From positions 1 through 22,645 of the forward strand of contig JALLAP010000211.1 in the NCBI GenBank assembly GCA_036939355.1: DNA of 22,645 nucleotides. Reading direction: 5' to 3'. The notes under the pieces were generated by a model. It was not told the DNA's origin and did not search any database. It saw nothing but the letters and a program-made list of their open reading frames with translations. A program made the position numbers and the translations under genes. Shown here in pieces: positions 1 to 9,152 of this stretch (position 1 is the stretch's first letter; each line of letters starts with the position of its first letter). This DNA comes from Thalassiosira profunda (taxonomy: Eukaryota > Bacillariophyta > Thalassiosirophyceae > Thalassiosirales > Thalassiosiraceae).

Positions 1-387
1 GGAGGCGGTAGCCCGGGCCGGGTGCTCAGATGGTGCACCGGGGTGCCGGTGACCCGCCCGAGGCCGATGAGGGATGAAGGTGACGACTTTGATCCTCCTG
101 GTGGAGGCCCTCGCAAAGGACGCATCAGGCGCCTTTATGGACGACGTTGGGGGCATTGGATCGCAATATTCGGAGCATATCATCGCCGTTTCCGTAAAAA
201 TCGTCGCTGTCGGGGGTGCCGAGGATGACGGCCGGAATTCACATGTCGACCCCCCAACATCGAACTTTGGTGGTCGCCCACCACCGAGGGGTCCATACCC
301 GACGTGAGGGTGGCTCGGGGCCATGTGGGGGAGCGTATTATGGCCATGGCGGAGGTGAACCTCCTCCGGGACGTTCAGTTTGCCTAA
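1..387 (+). other. Possible 3' end of a broken coding sequence
   Basis: Coding-like sequence is spread over different plus frames here. One frame is protein-like over about 74-230 and contains a hydrophobic stretch. A second frame takes over after the stop at 226-228 and stays open from 229 to a TAA at 385-387, with a plausible C-terminal segment containing GERIMAMAEVNLL. This pattern fits a gene tail that has lost frame through decay or base errors, and whose start lies left of the window. I recognise no domain. Chance open frames in GC-rich DNA remain a serious alternative. Confidence 0.2.
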
Positions 388-1049
388 TTTTTGCAAAATG
401 TTAATTATAAAGGCCAAAACCTTATAACTCACGGAGATACAGGTATCGATAGACGCGTCATGACAGGGGCTATCCGGGAAGGTATGGATCTCCGTGAGGT
501 ATTGGGGTCTCGAGGACCAGGAGCCGTCGCCACGGGCGGCCGATTTGTATGGGAGCCGCCGCGGTGAAATGACGAAATTCGCGCGAAGATTCGGGTGTCT
601 TTTTGTTTTTGTACCAAGTCTATGTACGTACGTGCAACTACGCGCGGTTGAAGTTAGACCCCAGCCATACTTAGATAGGTACGTACTTGGCAAATTGCAA
701 CTCAACCGCAGCACCCTGCCTCCAACCACCCTCCGGCTCCATCCATCCCGCAAAATACAGCCCAACCCTCGCCCCCGTTCGTAGCGCTTCGGGGAGGATA
801 TCATCTGAAGCATATCAGGCAGGCCCACCAAACGGTCCCTAGCCAACCACGACCGCAGCTCCCGTAAACAACCTCACGATTTACGTTGTGCTCAACTCAG
901 GGTCGTTTTCGGGCTCATACCAAGACATCCCCCTTCTGTTGACGGTCACTTTCTTCGCTCATGGATCACATTCAAACTCTCCGTTCGTATCATCCGCGAA
1001 AGGCAAAGCGCCCCATACGTTTGGCAGCGTACTGTCGTAATCAAAACCA
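388..1049. other. Stretch without a convincing gene
   Basis: No open frame here looks like a real protein. The longest (494-784, plus) is rich in Pro and Arg, has no recognisable domain, and lacks a good start context. The left part is AT-richer, with TATAA-like strings near 405-427. Around 625-690 there are two ACGTAC-containing strings, followed by a CCACC/CCATCC-rich tract. The right end would be the 3' untranslated region of the minus-strand membrane gene. Confidence 0.4.
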
Positions 1050-1735
1050 CTATTTGGCCTTTTTGCCCGCTGCTTTCCAGGGTTCTCTCCGCATGGCCAT
1101 CCCCCACGAATGTTCGAACGCAAGGTGATAGCACAGATCGAGGAGGATCATCGCCAGCGATGCCCACTCGATTATCCAGGTGACCGTCGTCGCCTCGTCG
1201 CTCGGCCCGTACGTCAAAGCGCAGAAATTTCGCACCGCGCCTGTCCCGCACGCGCCGGTCAGCGAATAGAGCCCTATGACCTGCAAGCGGCGAAACTCGT
1301 TCTCCGTGCCCTTGTCGTAGAAATATCCTTTGGCGAAGAGGTGAAAGTTGTGCAACCCCCAAAGAAAGTGCATCACCAAGTTGACGCTGTAGACCATCTC
1401 GTGGGCCTCCTTCGACGTCTCATTTGTAAAGGTCCGAAGGGCCAGCACGTTCGCCGTTAGCAGGCCGATGCACCCCACGTCGAACCACGCCATCATCGTG
1501 TGCTGCAATGGAGAGAAGCATGTTGGTGCACATCACACGTGTATTCAACTGAATGCTCAATTCATCTCACCGCCGCCCAGTTATACTGAACGTGCTTGTA
1601 AAGCCACGCGTGGAAGAGACCTTTAAAGGGCCAGAGACCGAGGAAGATGCAGAAGCTGCAGGCAAAGGAGAGGACGGCGTTGAGGAAGTGGACGAGTTCG
1701 GCGCCGGAGAGGTCGCCGAGAGCGAGAGACGTCAT
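1050..1735 (-). CDS. Polytopic membrane protein, two exons
   Basis: I read this as complement(join(1050..1502,1571..1735)), which gives 205 residues. The intron 1503-1570 is 68 bp, begins GTGAGA and ends TTGCAG, and joins in phase 0 (exon 1 ends NWAA, exon 2 starts HTMMAW). Without splicing the first exon stops at once and the second lacks an ATG. The product has about five hydrophobic segments, at roughly residues 16-38, 58-76, 84-104, 124-142 and 154-174, and a basic C-terminus ending KKAK, which could be an ER-retrieval-like tail. I do not recognise the family, so no reaction is proposed. The start ATG at 1735 has no better upstream alternative in a spliced frame. It is divergent from the type II membrane protein gene starting at 2055. 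Confidence 0.7.
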
Positions 1736-2054
1736 GATGATGTGATGTGTGTTATCTACGCAAGCCAGCTGGTAACGCGCCGAGCGTCGCGCTGGCCGCC
1801 TGGTTGCTGAAGAGGGCGGCGCCAGCTGGAGCAGCGGGCGGCCAGGGAGGAGGAGTGCTACTAAAGTATTGTACGAGCGCGGCGGGGCCAGGGGGGTGGT
1901 GCATGCAGGGGTGGTGTCGGAGCTTCTTTTAGACACTTCTTGAATCTTATAAAATACGTAGGAATTAGTATAGAAGTGGGATGTTTCTAGTGCCTGCCCG
2001 CTCACCTCCTCCGCTCTCAGCTCCTCCACAAATCCAGGCGCTTCACTCTCGGCG
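1736..2054. promoter_or_regulatory. Shared upstream region of two divergent genes
   Basis: These 319 bp separate the start codons of two divergent genes, so both promoters must lie here or overlap the 5' ends. The middle is GC-rich. The side next to the plus gene (about 1925-1985) is AT-richer, with the string TATAAAATACG near 1949, a possible TATA-like element. No ORF here looks real. Confidence 0.35.
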
Positions 2055-3863
2055 ATGCGGCCAGCGCCAACCTCTCCATCGCCCGCGGCCGCCGCCCGCC
2101 GCGGCGGCGGGCGGGGCCGCGTCGCCCTGAACCGCCTCGAATCGGCGGCCGTCTCAATATTTGCAGTTCTGCTCGCCGCGAACCTCGTCGCCCTGCTGGT
2201 GCACGTGTGGCTATTTTTGCCCGACGACGGCAGCCGAGGCGGGGGAGGGGTAGCCATCCTCGGGCCGTCGCTGTATTTTCCCGATGTTGCCGCAACTGAG
2301 AAGGGCGGCGCTGCAAATGCGAAGAGGGCAGATGGGAATTGCTGCAAAAGGCGCGTCCGTCCGGTCGACGGTGCATCCAACGGAGCAGCCTCGGAATCTC
2401 TCCGGGAGGCACTGTCGAAAGACGACGTGATCAGATACAACGTCGTGCCGAAGATCCTCGAGGAAACGCGGGGATACGGGGTGGTGCACCAGCTTCCATC
2501 CATACCCAATCGACGGCGCATGATTCCAACTGACGACTCGAAATACTTCGTACCCTCGGACGCGGTGCACAATCTCACATACTTTTTGGAGTCGAGGGCG
2601 AGGCCGGACGAGGAGGATCGGCCGTTGTTTATATACAATCCGATGCTGTTGCCGCTGGACGAACGAGTGATTGAAAGCACAATCATATCGGATTTGTCGT
2701 TCGGTGGTGTCGATGCCGCGTACGTGGGAGTGTACCGGCTGTCCAACTTTGCCAACTGTCACGGGCCCGGACGGGGGGTGCCGGAGACCTACCAAAATTA
2801 CCTGGGCCTGGCGTTGCTCGACAGGGACCTCAACATTGCGAGAGATGCAACAACTGGGGAATATCTGGATGTGGTGATCGATCTCAATCAACACATGTGG
2901 GAGGTGGCCTGGTCGCCGACCGGGGGGAAGCGACGCCCGAAAAAGCCAAAGCAGTACATGCAGGACTGCCAATTGTTCGCGGTCGAGTCCAAAATGCACG
3001 AGAAGGCGGGGCTGGTATTGCTATGCAACGAATACGCCATGCCCGTCAGTTTGGAGAGAAAAAGGGCTGATTATAATGCCGCTGCCAACTCCGAGGGCGG
3101 GGAGCAAATCTACTTCAAGAACACGTACGGATCGGGGCTGCAATTGACGGCCCTCCACAAACCAATCATGATACAGTACGGTGGCAAAAACATGCACTAC
3201 TTTGCGGCCGTCGGGAGCAACGGTGAGCACGGACCGACGTTCCTCGAAATGTGGCCCGGCGGACCGCACGAGGTCACGCGCGTGGACTTCTCGCAGCACC
3301 CATTGATCGATCGAAGCCACGCGTTGGAGATGATGAGAGCCACAAAGCCCGAGCCCGAGGCGTCGTATGCAACAATTGATGGAAAAGAGGGGAAACAGAG
3401 CCCGTTGATTGATCGAGACAGCGGATCAGCGTGCTGCGTGCCCATACAATGGAAAAATGACGATGGCACCGAACGCAACCTCCTGTTGGGATTCTCGCAT
3501 AGAAAGACGCGGCGGACACCAAAGGACAAATACAACTACGTCAGCCGTGTGTATGCCTTTGAACCCACGCCACCGTTCGACATTGTGGCCCGGAGTGGAT
3601 TCTTCTGCCTGGGGTTTGCCGGAGATGCGAGCGAGGAGGCGTCGCAGAGTGACAACGAGCAGGTCAATGGAGCGGCGAACGAGTACAAGTTGAAGATACG
3701 GGACGAGGAATTCGAGTGCCCAAGAATACACTTTGTGACGGGCGTTGCCGAGAAGATGGGAGATCCAGAGACGGTGATCGTATCGTATGGCGTGAATGAT
3801 TGCTACCCCAGGATGATCGAGGTGCCAAAGGAGTTCCTCGTGGGCTTGTTGAGACCACCATGA
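2055..3863 (+). CDS. Type II membrane protein with beta-propeller (GH130-like) domain
   Basis: This is a single open frame of 602 residues without introns. A short basic, Pro/Ala-rich cytoplasmic tail is followed by one strong transmembrane segment (about residues 31-55) and a large domain expected to face the secretory lumen, as in Golgi enzymes. The C-terminal half alternates strands and turns. It ends in a block, at about residues 559-583, with a V-T-G-V start and V-S-Y-G-V-N-D-C. That block resembles the last blade of five-bladed beta-propeller glycoside phosphorylase/glycosyltransferase proteins, where an I-S-Y-G-V-x-D-C string is typical. A GFSHRKT string followed by YAFEPTPPFDIVARSGFFC also fits a sugar-acting family I associate with diatoms. 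Activity and substrate cannot be read from sequence alone. It converges on the MORN gene with 181 bp between stops. Confidence 0.75.
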   Translation: MRPAPTSPSPAAAARRGGGRGRVALNRLESAAVSIFAVLLAANLVALLVHVWLFLPDDGSRGGGGVAILGPSLYFPDVAATEKGGAANAKRADGNCCKRRVRPVDGASNGAASESLREALSKDDVIRYNVVPKILEETRGYGVVHQLPSIPNRRRMIPTDDSKYFVPSDAVHNLTYFLESRARPDEEDRPLFIYNPMLLPLDERVIESTIISDLSFGGVDAAYVGVYRLSNFANCHGPGRGVPETYQNYLGLALLDRDLNIARDATTGEYLDVVIDLNQHMWEVAWSPTGGKRRPKKPKQYMQDCQLFAVESKMHEKAGLVLLCNEYAMPVSLERKRADYNAAANSEGGEQIYFKNTYGSGLQLTALHKPIMIQYGGKNMHYFAAVGSNGEHGPTFLEMWPGGPHEVTRVDFSQHPLIDRSHALEMMRATKPEPEASYATIDGKEGKQSPLIDRDSGSACCVPIQWKNDDGTERNLLLGFSHRKTRRTPKDKYNYVSRVYAFEPTPPFDIVARSGFFCLGFAGDASEEASQSDNEQVNGAANEYKLKIRDEEFECPRIHFVTGVAEKMGDPETVIVSYGVNDCYPRMIEVPKEFLVGLLRPP

Positions 3864-4044
3864 ATCGATTGCTTGAACGCTAGGTACGACATTGTTAACT
3901 ACATTCCCACAGTCCGTACAATCGCCTACCCACTCATTTTCTGCCACAACTCTGAACTCACTCGCTAGGAACTGGTGGCACTCCCACGAAGCCCATTCGA
4001 GTAGCCATCCCCTTTGCCTTTTTTGTGGTAATCTTGCGCGTCTT

Positions 4045-5408
4045 TTATCCCTCCTTCAATAGCCAGGCAGTCTTGCGGTCCTTGCTCCAGTGCACCCTTT
4101 CTCCGGAAAGTTTGCCATCTTTGTACACTCCGACCTCTACGTCTCCATACATATTATGTGGCGCGCCCGTTCCTCTTGCCATCTTTGAAAGCTCCAACAA
4201 ACTTGTCACCATCCCACTCGCCACCCTTCCACCGGATGGTGCCCTCGCCCTCACGTTTGCCATTTTTCCGCCGACCCTCATACACTTCGCCATCCACCCA
4301 CCGCAAAGTCCGTGTCCATCCAGATTGTCATTCTTCCATTCTCCCTCGTACTCACTGCCGCTTACCCATCTGTGCTTTCCCCGCCCCTCCTTTAAGCCGC
4401 TCTTCCACTCTCCCTCGTACACATCGCCCCCGGCATACCGGAAGGTTCCATGCCCCTCTCGCTTGCCGTTGCTCCACTGGCCCTCGTACCAGTCTCCACG
4501 TCCCATTTCATTTTCCCCTTCCCATGGCGGAGTCCGCCCTTGTTCAGCTCTCCTTCGTAGGTTCCCCAATAACCATTGTCGCAGAACCTCTTGCTTTCCG
4601 TCTGCTCACCGCTGGGCTCCGTATCCGCATCCTTGGCCTTCACATCCTCGTCCTCGGAGTCACACAAATCGACCGGCTGCTGCAGTTGCGCGTGCACCCT
4701 TTCTCTGTTCTCGCTGGAGTTCCACAGAGGGCAATCGCATATCACGTAGTCACTGCCCAGCTCGCACTGCTTTTTGCAGAAGATGCAAAAGCGAAGAATC
4801 TGGGGCTTGCCCACTAATTTGTGTGCTTCGTTCCTGCACTGCACGGTCTTGCAGGCATCCTGCCAAAGCCCTCCACGCCCGCACACAGGGCAATTGCGGT
4901 ATCCGCTTGGGAGGTCTTCGGGCTCATTCTTGGGTAGCAACGGGACCTGGCTGCGCGTCTTCCTCTCGCTGGGGATGACAGCTTCCACGACCACATCATC
5001 TGACTCCTCGTCCTCTTTCTTCACAGGAACTGTCTTGACTGATGCTGCTGTATTTGCTGGCCGCTGAATGGGATGGCAGAGGAGGCACCTCCCCTTCCTC
5101 ACGTCTTCATCAACAATCGGAACCAACCTGCCCGTATTGGGCTCGAGATTGTGCGTCTGAATACCACAATCAGGGCACTGGCCCATCTTCGTCCTCTGAA
5201 GCTTGATTTCATTGCCCCCAAGTGCAGTTTGATGCATGTGACGATGATGCTTAGGCGCTTTGGTGTTTGGGTTGTTGTTGGTGGTGTTGGAGGCAGCGGC
5301 AGCAGCGGCTGGGGCGCTGTCCGTAGTTGACGTCCTCTCAGACTTGACGGCAACGGCCGCCGCCTTCGACACCAATCCCAACGTAGGAGCCATCGTCGAA
5401 CTGTCCAA
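4045..5408 (-). CDS. Zinc-binding MORN-repeat protein, frame broken three times
   Basis: The start at 5408 opens a frame of 338 codons. A Ser/Thr/Ala/Asn-rich leader is followed by Cys pairs at residues 78/81 and 108/111 (zinc-ribbon-like), 173/176, 186/191, 208/211/215 and 224/226. The first MORN repeat (YEGELNKGG) starts near residue 285. The MORN series then continues in another frame (4569 to about 4312), moves to a third (about 4310-4160) and returns for the last repeat, ending at 4045. In total about seven MORN-like units can be followed. The breaks lie near 4494-4503, 4305-4312 and 4150-4162; the first two look like one missing base each and the third like one extra base. Either the gene is decaying or the assembly has indel errors. 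MORN repeats bind membranes or proteins; the exact role is unknown. The C-terminal half reads as a normal diatom MORN protein once the frames are followed. Confidence 0.7.
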
Positions 5409-5611
5409 TGGGTGCTGCGAGGGTCTTGTGTCTTGTTGTCAATATGAGCATCATGGGGCATTCAACGCCTTTGATATCTCCTGAAAATTTCAGAGGTTCC
5501 ACCTGTCACCAAGAATTCCTGAGGGGAGCCCCCCTGCCCCCGGGCTAGCCATCCTTCTGCCCCTCCCAAATGCAGCCCGTTGTTCTCCTCTGCATTCTTT
5601 CACAGGATGCA

Positions 5612-6358
5612 TCACACGTTCGCATGGTACAAATACACCGGCCACGCCGCCCCCTCCTGATGCTCCACCTTACAGAGCTCCTTCCGGACATGCGATGTGT
5701 TCTCGAACGGCGCCATGTAGGTGATGATCCTCCGCGGCCTCTTCCCACGGGCCGGTTGCGTAGTTTCTTCTGCACTATCTATCAACAGCCCATTGGCTGT
5801 TGCAGTTGTGTATTCATTTGCCCCGTTCTCGTTTGTCATATCCTCCATAGCTTTGGGCCACACAACGTCTTTGATCAGCCGCAATCCCCGCGGCACCAAA
5901 TACAGAAAGATCACCGTGGCCCTCGCATAATCTATCTCGCCGGTATCCAGAGCATTGGCACATATGATATCTATCGAAACGTGGGAAGGTATTCTTCCTT
6001 CTTGCCACGCTCGCTCGATGTTGCCCCGTGCTTCGTCTGCTCGCTCCGGCGAGATTTCGATGCCCACAAACTGATGGCAGCGGTGCCGCGGCGTTGACCC
6101 GTCCTCTGATTGATGTTGTTGATTGCCATCGCAGCCCGCGGCGTCAGCTTCAGACGAAGCCCCACCCGACGCCACACCCCGCTCATCAGCCAGAGGAGTG
6201 GACAGAGGCACCGACAGCGCCGCCATTTGCAGCAACACCCGCGCGTCGCCACATCCGACGTCATACACGACATCGTTAGCGTCGAGCGCGGCAAAGGCGA
6301 GGGCCGCGTCCACCGCCGAGGGGGGCGTCGACCACAGCTTCTTGCGGGGCGCCAGCAT
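5612..6358 (-). CDS. SAM-dependent methyltransferase, FAM173-like
   Basis: The 248-residue product has a class I methyltransferase core. Motif I is DVGCGDAR at residues 33-40, preceded by a helix with STPPSAVDAAL, as in FAM173/ATPSCKMT-type lysine methyltransferases. The acidic end of strand 2 is GIEISPE (residues 99-105). Between strands 1 and 2 there is an insertion of about 45 residues, rich in Ser, Gly and Gln, that is absent from compact relatives. The strand with TVIFLYLVPRGLRLI (about 148-162) matches the FAM173 pattern, where this position holds hydrophobic residues in place of a DNA/RNA-type NPPY. Known FAM173 members methylate lysines of mitochondrial proteins; the target here is inferred only from family resemblance. 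I see no clear targeting peptide. The gene is divergent from the ABC-class ATPase gene. Confidence 0.75.
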   Translation of the reverse strand: MLAPRKKLWSTPPSAVDAALAFAALDANDVVYDVGCGDARVLLQMAALSVPLSTPLADERGVASGGASSEADAAGCDGNQQHQSEDGSTPRHRCHQFVGIEISPERADEARGNIERAWQEGRIPSHVSIDIICANALDTGEIDYARATVIFLYLVPRGLRLIKDVVWPKAMEDMTNENGANEYTTATANGLLIDSAEETTQPARGKRPRRIITYMAPFENTSHVRKELCKVEHQEGAAWPVYLYHANV

Positions 6359-6531
6359 TTGCCGAAATGGAGGGAGCCGTTAGCCCCTGGTGCCGCCGAT
6401 GCAAGGGCAAGGGAGGCGAGGAGGGCGGAGGGTGCACTTTCAGGCGGCCAGGCAGGGGGGATTTTTGCAACTTCAGCTCCGCCGCCTCTTTTGTAGAGTT
6501 CCCACGTAGAAAATGAACTTCCCTCCTCGAA
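6359..6531. promoter_or_regulatory. Short divergent promoter region
   Basis: Only 173 bp separate the start codons of the minus methyltransferase and the plus ATPase genes, so the two probably share a bidirectional promoter. The strip is purine-rich on the plus strand (about 6405-6455). No TATA box is evident. Confidence 0.4.
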
Positions 6532-9111
6532 ATGGCTAGCTCATTTTTTTCCCTTCTCAACACAACACGTTGTGCCGCCTTGCTATCGACGATGGCGGCG
6601 TCCCAACCGGCCGCCCAGCCGGCGCCGGCCCGCGACGGCCTCTCCCTCGCCCTGAGTGGTGGCTGGACCGCGGAATTGGCGCCCTTACCGTCCGATCACC
6701 ACCATCATTATCATCAGGACTCGGGAGGTGCAATTGCAAATGCAACTCAGGGTGAAGTGGAGGGGATCCTCCTCGCGTCCATCCCGCTCTCTGTACTGTA
6801 CGCCGGCCGCCCCGAGGCGATTCAAGCTATTTGCAATGGAATATCCTCCGCCGGGGCCAGGGTGGCACTGGCAGACTACACGGCAAGAGTCCTATCGGAC
6901 ATCTTCCCCCTGGCGTCGGAGGGGTGCACCGTCAAAACGATGGGGCAGGCGCGGCATCTGGCCGGCGACGGCGGCGGCAAGCGACGCAGGCGGAGGAAGG
7001 TTGCCAAGAATAAGGGGGAGGCGCCCATTCCGTACGTGCTGGAACGCACCGACTGCATGGTTGCGACGAGTACTGATAGAGGTGCAATTTTGCAGTGCTT
7101 TCTGCACGTCTCCTTCCCCAGCACCAGAAACTCCGGGGATGGATGCACTGCGGAGAAACTGAAAGTTGCTTTGATCGGGATGCTCTCCCCGGCCCTTGGC
7201 AAGCTGAGCAATCACCTGACGTCCTCTGCATGTTTTGCCCACGTGGCCTGCGTGGTGTTGCAGCGCCGATTGCGGGGGATGCTCCAGCCTCCGCGGAACG
7301 CACTGAGGGCTCGGGAGGCGGCTGCTGCCTCGGGTGGTGGCAGTGAGGAGAAGAAGACCGACAGCGATGGCAGCGACAGTGGTGACAATAATGCAACCCC
7401 TGCAGATCAGGAGAGATATTTGGACGCCGTGGCCTTCATCGCCGATGGATCCCTATTGCCGCGCAAGTCCGGCAGAAGTTCTCTGCCGATGGCGTCTCCT
7501 CCGGCGGTGCCCTTTGCGAGTCCGGAGGGGAGCGAGCAGTTGACCCGCGTGGTGACGGTGGAGATCGGTGCCTTCTGGAGGCGGTTTCTGAACGAGGACG
7601 GAAGTGTGGCAGAATCTGGAAGCGGGGGCGAAAAGGGAGAGGCAGCGATGGATACATCGGAGGATGGCACCTCCGCTCCTCCGACATCGGTCACCATGCG
7701 AGGCATGATCATCCCCCGCGGCGTCACCCTCATAGTCGGAGGCGGCTACCACGGCAAGTCGACGATGCTCCAGGCCCTCTGCATGGGCGTCTACGACAAC
7801 CCGCCGGGAGACGGGCGCGAGCGCTGCGTCGCGCACGACGACGCCGTGTCCATCCGCGCCGAGGACGGCCGGTACGTCAACCGGTGCAACGTCTCGGCGT
7901 TCATCTCCAACCTCCCCAGCGGGCGGAGCATCAACGGGGCGTCGATTTCGAGCAAGCAGGACACGTCCAAGTTTAGCACGAGGGATGCCTCCGGCTCGAC
8001 ATCGCAGGCGGCCAACGTCATAGAAGCGCTGGAGGGCGGAGCGTCAGCATTGCTGGTCGACGAGGATGTCTCCGCAGCCAACTTCATGGCGCGGGATGGC
8101 AGAATGCGAGCCATGATCATGGACGAGCCCATCACCCCCTTGCTGTATCGAGTGAACGGCCTGTTCCTCTCCAAAGAGCATCAGGTGTCAACCGTAGTTG
8201 TGGTGGGCGGCGTGGGCGAGTGGCTCGACGTCGCCGACGCCGTGGTCTTGATGAAGGACTATCGAGCCTACGACGGATTGGAGAAGGCGCGGAGCGTGAG
8301 CTACCAGTTCTCCTATGGTCACGTGCAGTACGCGGGAAAGGGGGTGGTTCACCGGCTGCCGTGGGAGGCCAAGAAGGAGGAGGACATTATGGGCACGTAC
8401 AACAAAATGATGAGCGGGGAGGGCGGCAGCGATGATAATGGTGCCCTGCAGGAAGATGACAGGGGAAAAAAGCCGACGACAATATCCCCGTTGAGAAGAA
8501 GGCCTGACTCTGACTGCGTGGCGAGAAAGTTTGGCGATGCGGCTATCCACGTGCCGGATGGCGGCTCGTCGCGCCTCTGGTTCTACCGCGACGGTGAAAC
8601 CGATAGCGCGAATGGTGCCAACGATGGTGACGAGGACGATGGCATCGTCGACCTGTCCAAATGCTCCCAGCTGGTGGGAAGCGCCTCGGAGCAGCTGTAT
8701 GGATGTGGTGTCTGCGTCTTGTGGCTGATTCGAGAGTCTCAGCGCTGCCCAGACGATGATCTGTGCAACTTACTGGATCGAATGGAGGGAGTGCTGAATG
8801 AGGGTGGCATGAAGGAGCTCATATCCTCTCTGAAGCAAGATCAATCTACCGGTGCCAACGACAAGTGGCTTTCAGATCTCCTCGCCTCGCATGCTGCCTT
8901 AGATCTCTGGGAAACGGTGGGGTTTGCCTACCGCCCTCGAAGGCACGAGGTGGCCATGGCGCTGACGCGGATGCGGGGCATGCAGTTTGATATTCTGCCG
9001 GAGAAGACGGAAGTTGTACAGATATCGGCAGAGGAAGAAGCGAAGCGTCTCGAGGAGGAGTCAAGGAAGCGGGCGCTGGCAGAGCTGTGGGCGAATCGGA
9101 GGAAGAGATGA
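6532..9111 (+). CDS. Predicted ATPase of the ABC class (PF09818-type)
   Basis: This intronless 859-residue product matches the uncharacterised 'ATPase of the ABC class' family by many recognisable strings. These include ALADYTARVL (about residue 113), VLERTDCMVA, VAFIADGSLLPRKSG (about 303-317), the Walker A stretch GGGYHGKST (about 403-411), PPGDGRE, AEDGRYV, SGSTSQAANVIEALEGG, the Walker B region LLVDEDVSAANFM (about 507-519) and DEPITPLLYRVNGLF. Bacterial relatives usually read DEDTSATNFM at Walker B, so two Thr are replaced here. The protein is longer than the usual roughly 550-600 residues because of a Ser/Gln/Ala leader, a Lys/Arg-rich insert near 145-165 and acidic low-complexity inserts. 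The first 21 residues could be a targeting peptide, with a second ATG at 6592 (residue 21). A His-rich run (DHHHHYHQD) lies at about residues 55-63. The biological role of the family is unknown. Confidence 0.88.
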   Translation: MASSFFSLLNTTRCAALLSTMAASQPAAQPAPARDGLSLALSGGWTAELAPLPSDHHHHYHQDSGGAIANATQGEVEGILLASIPLSVLYAGRPEAIQAICNGISSAGARVALADYTARVLSDIFPLASEGCTVKTMGQARHLAGDGGGKRRRRRKVAKNKGEAPIPYVLERTDCMVATSTDRGAILQCFLHVSFPSTRNSGDGCTAEKLKVALIGMLSPALGKLSNHLTSSACFAHVACVVLQRRLRGMLQPPRNALRAREAAAASGGGSEEKKTDSDGSDSGDNNATPADQERYLDAVAFIADGSLLPRKSGRSSLPMASPPAVPFASPEGSEQLTRVVTVEIGAFWRRFLNEDGSVAESGSGGEKGEAAMDTSEDGTSAPPTSVTMRGMIIPRGVTLIVGGGYHGKSTMLQALCMGVYDNPPGDGRERCVAHDDAVSIRAEDGRYVNRCNVSAFISNLPSGRSINGASISSKQDTSKFSTRDASGSTSQAANVIEALEGGASALLVDEDVSAANFMARDGRMRAMIMDEPITPLLYRVNGLFLSKEHQVSTVVVVGGVGEWLDVADAVVLMKDYRAYDGLEKARSVSYQFSYGHVQYAGKGVVHRLPWEAKKEEDIMGTYNKMMSGEGGSDDNGALQEDDRGKKPTTISPLRRRPDSDCVARKFGDAAIHVPDGGSSRLWFYRDGETDSANGANDGDEDDGIVDLSKCSQLVGSASEQLYGCGVCVLWLIRESQRCPDDDLCNLLDRMEGVLNEGGMKELISSLKQDQSTGANDKWLSDLLASHAALDLWETVGFAYRPRRHEVAMALTRMRGMQFDILPEKTEVVQISAEEEAKRLEEESRKRALAELWANRRKR

Positions 9112-9152
9112 TCAATCCCCCATACAAATAATGGCGTTACAGTACTTGCTTA

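Noticed and set aside
624..690. ACGTAC-containing strings that could be an inverted repeat
   Set aside because: The arms do not extend beyond the short self-complementary core, and such strings are expected by chance.
1562..2755. A 397-codon minus-strand open frame
   Set aside because: Its last part is exon 1 of the membrane protein gene; the rest lies antisense to the plus gene at 2055 or in the spacer, with low-complexity Arg/Pro/Ser translation and no domain.
2211..2999. A 262-codon minus-strand frame inside the type II membrane protein gene
   Set aside because: The plus frame has a membrane anchor and domain-like strings; this antisense frame has none and ends inside the gene.
4025..4978. 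A 317-codon plus-strand open frame opposite the MORN gene
   Set aside because: It is a Ser/Pro/His-rich shadow of the MORN repeats on the other strand.
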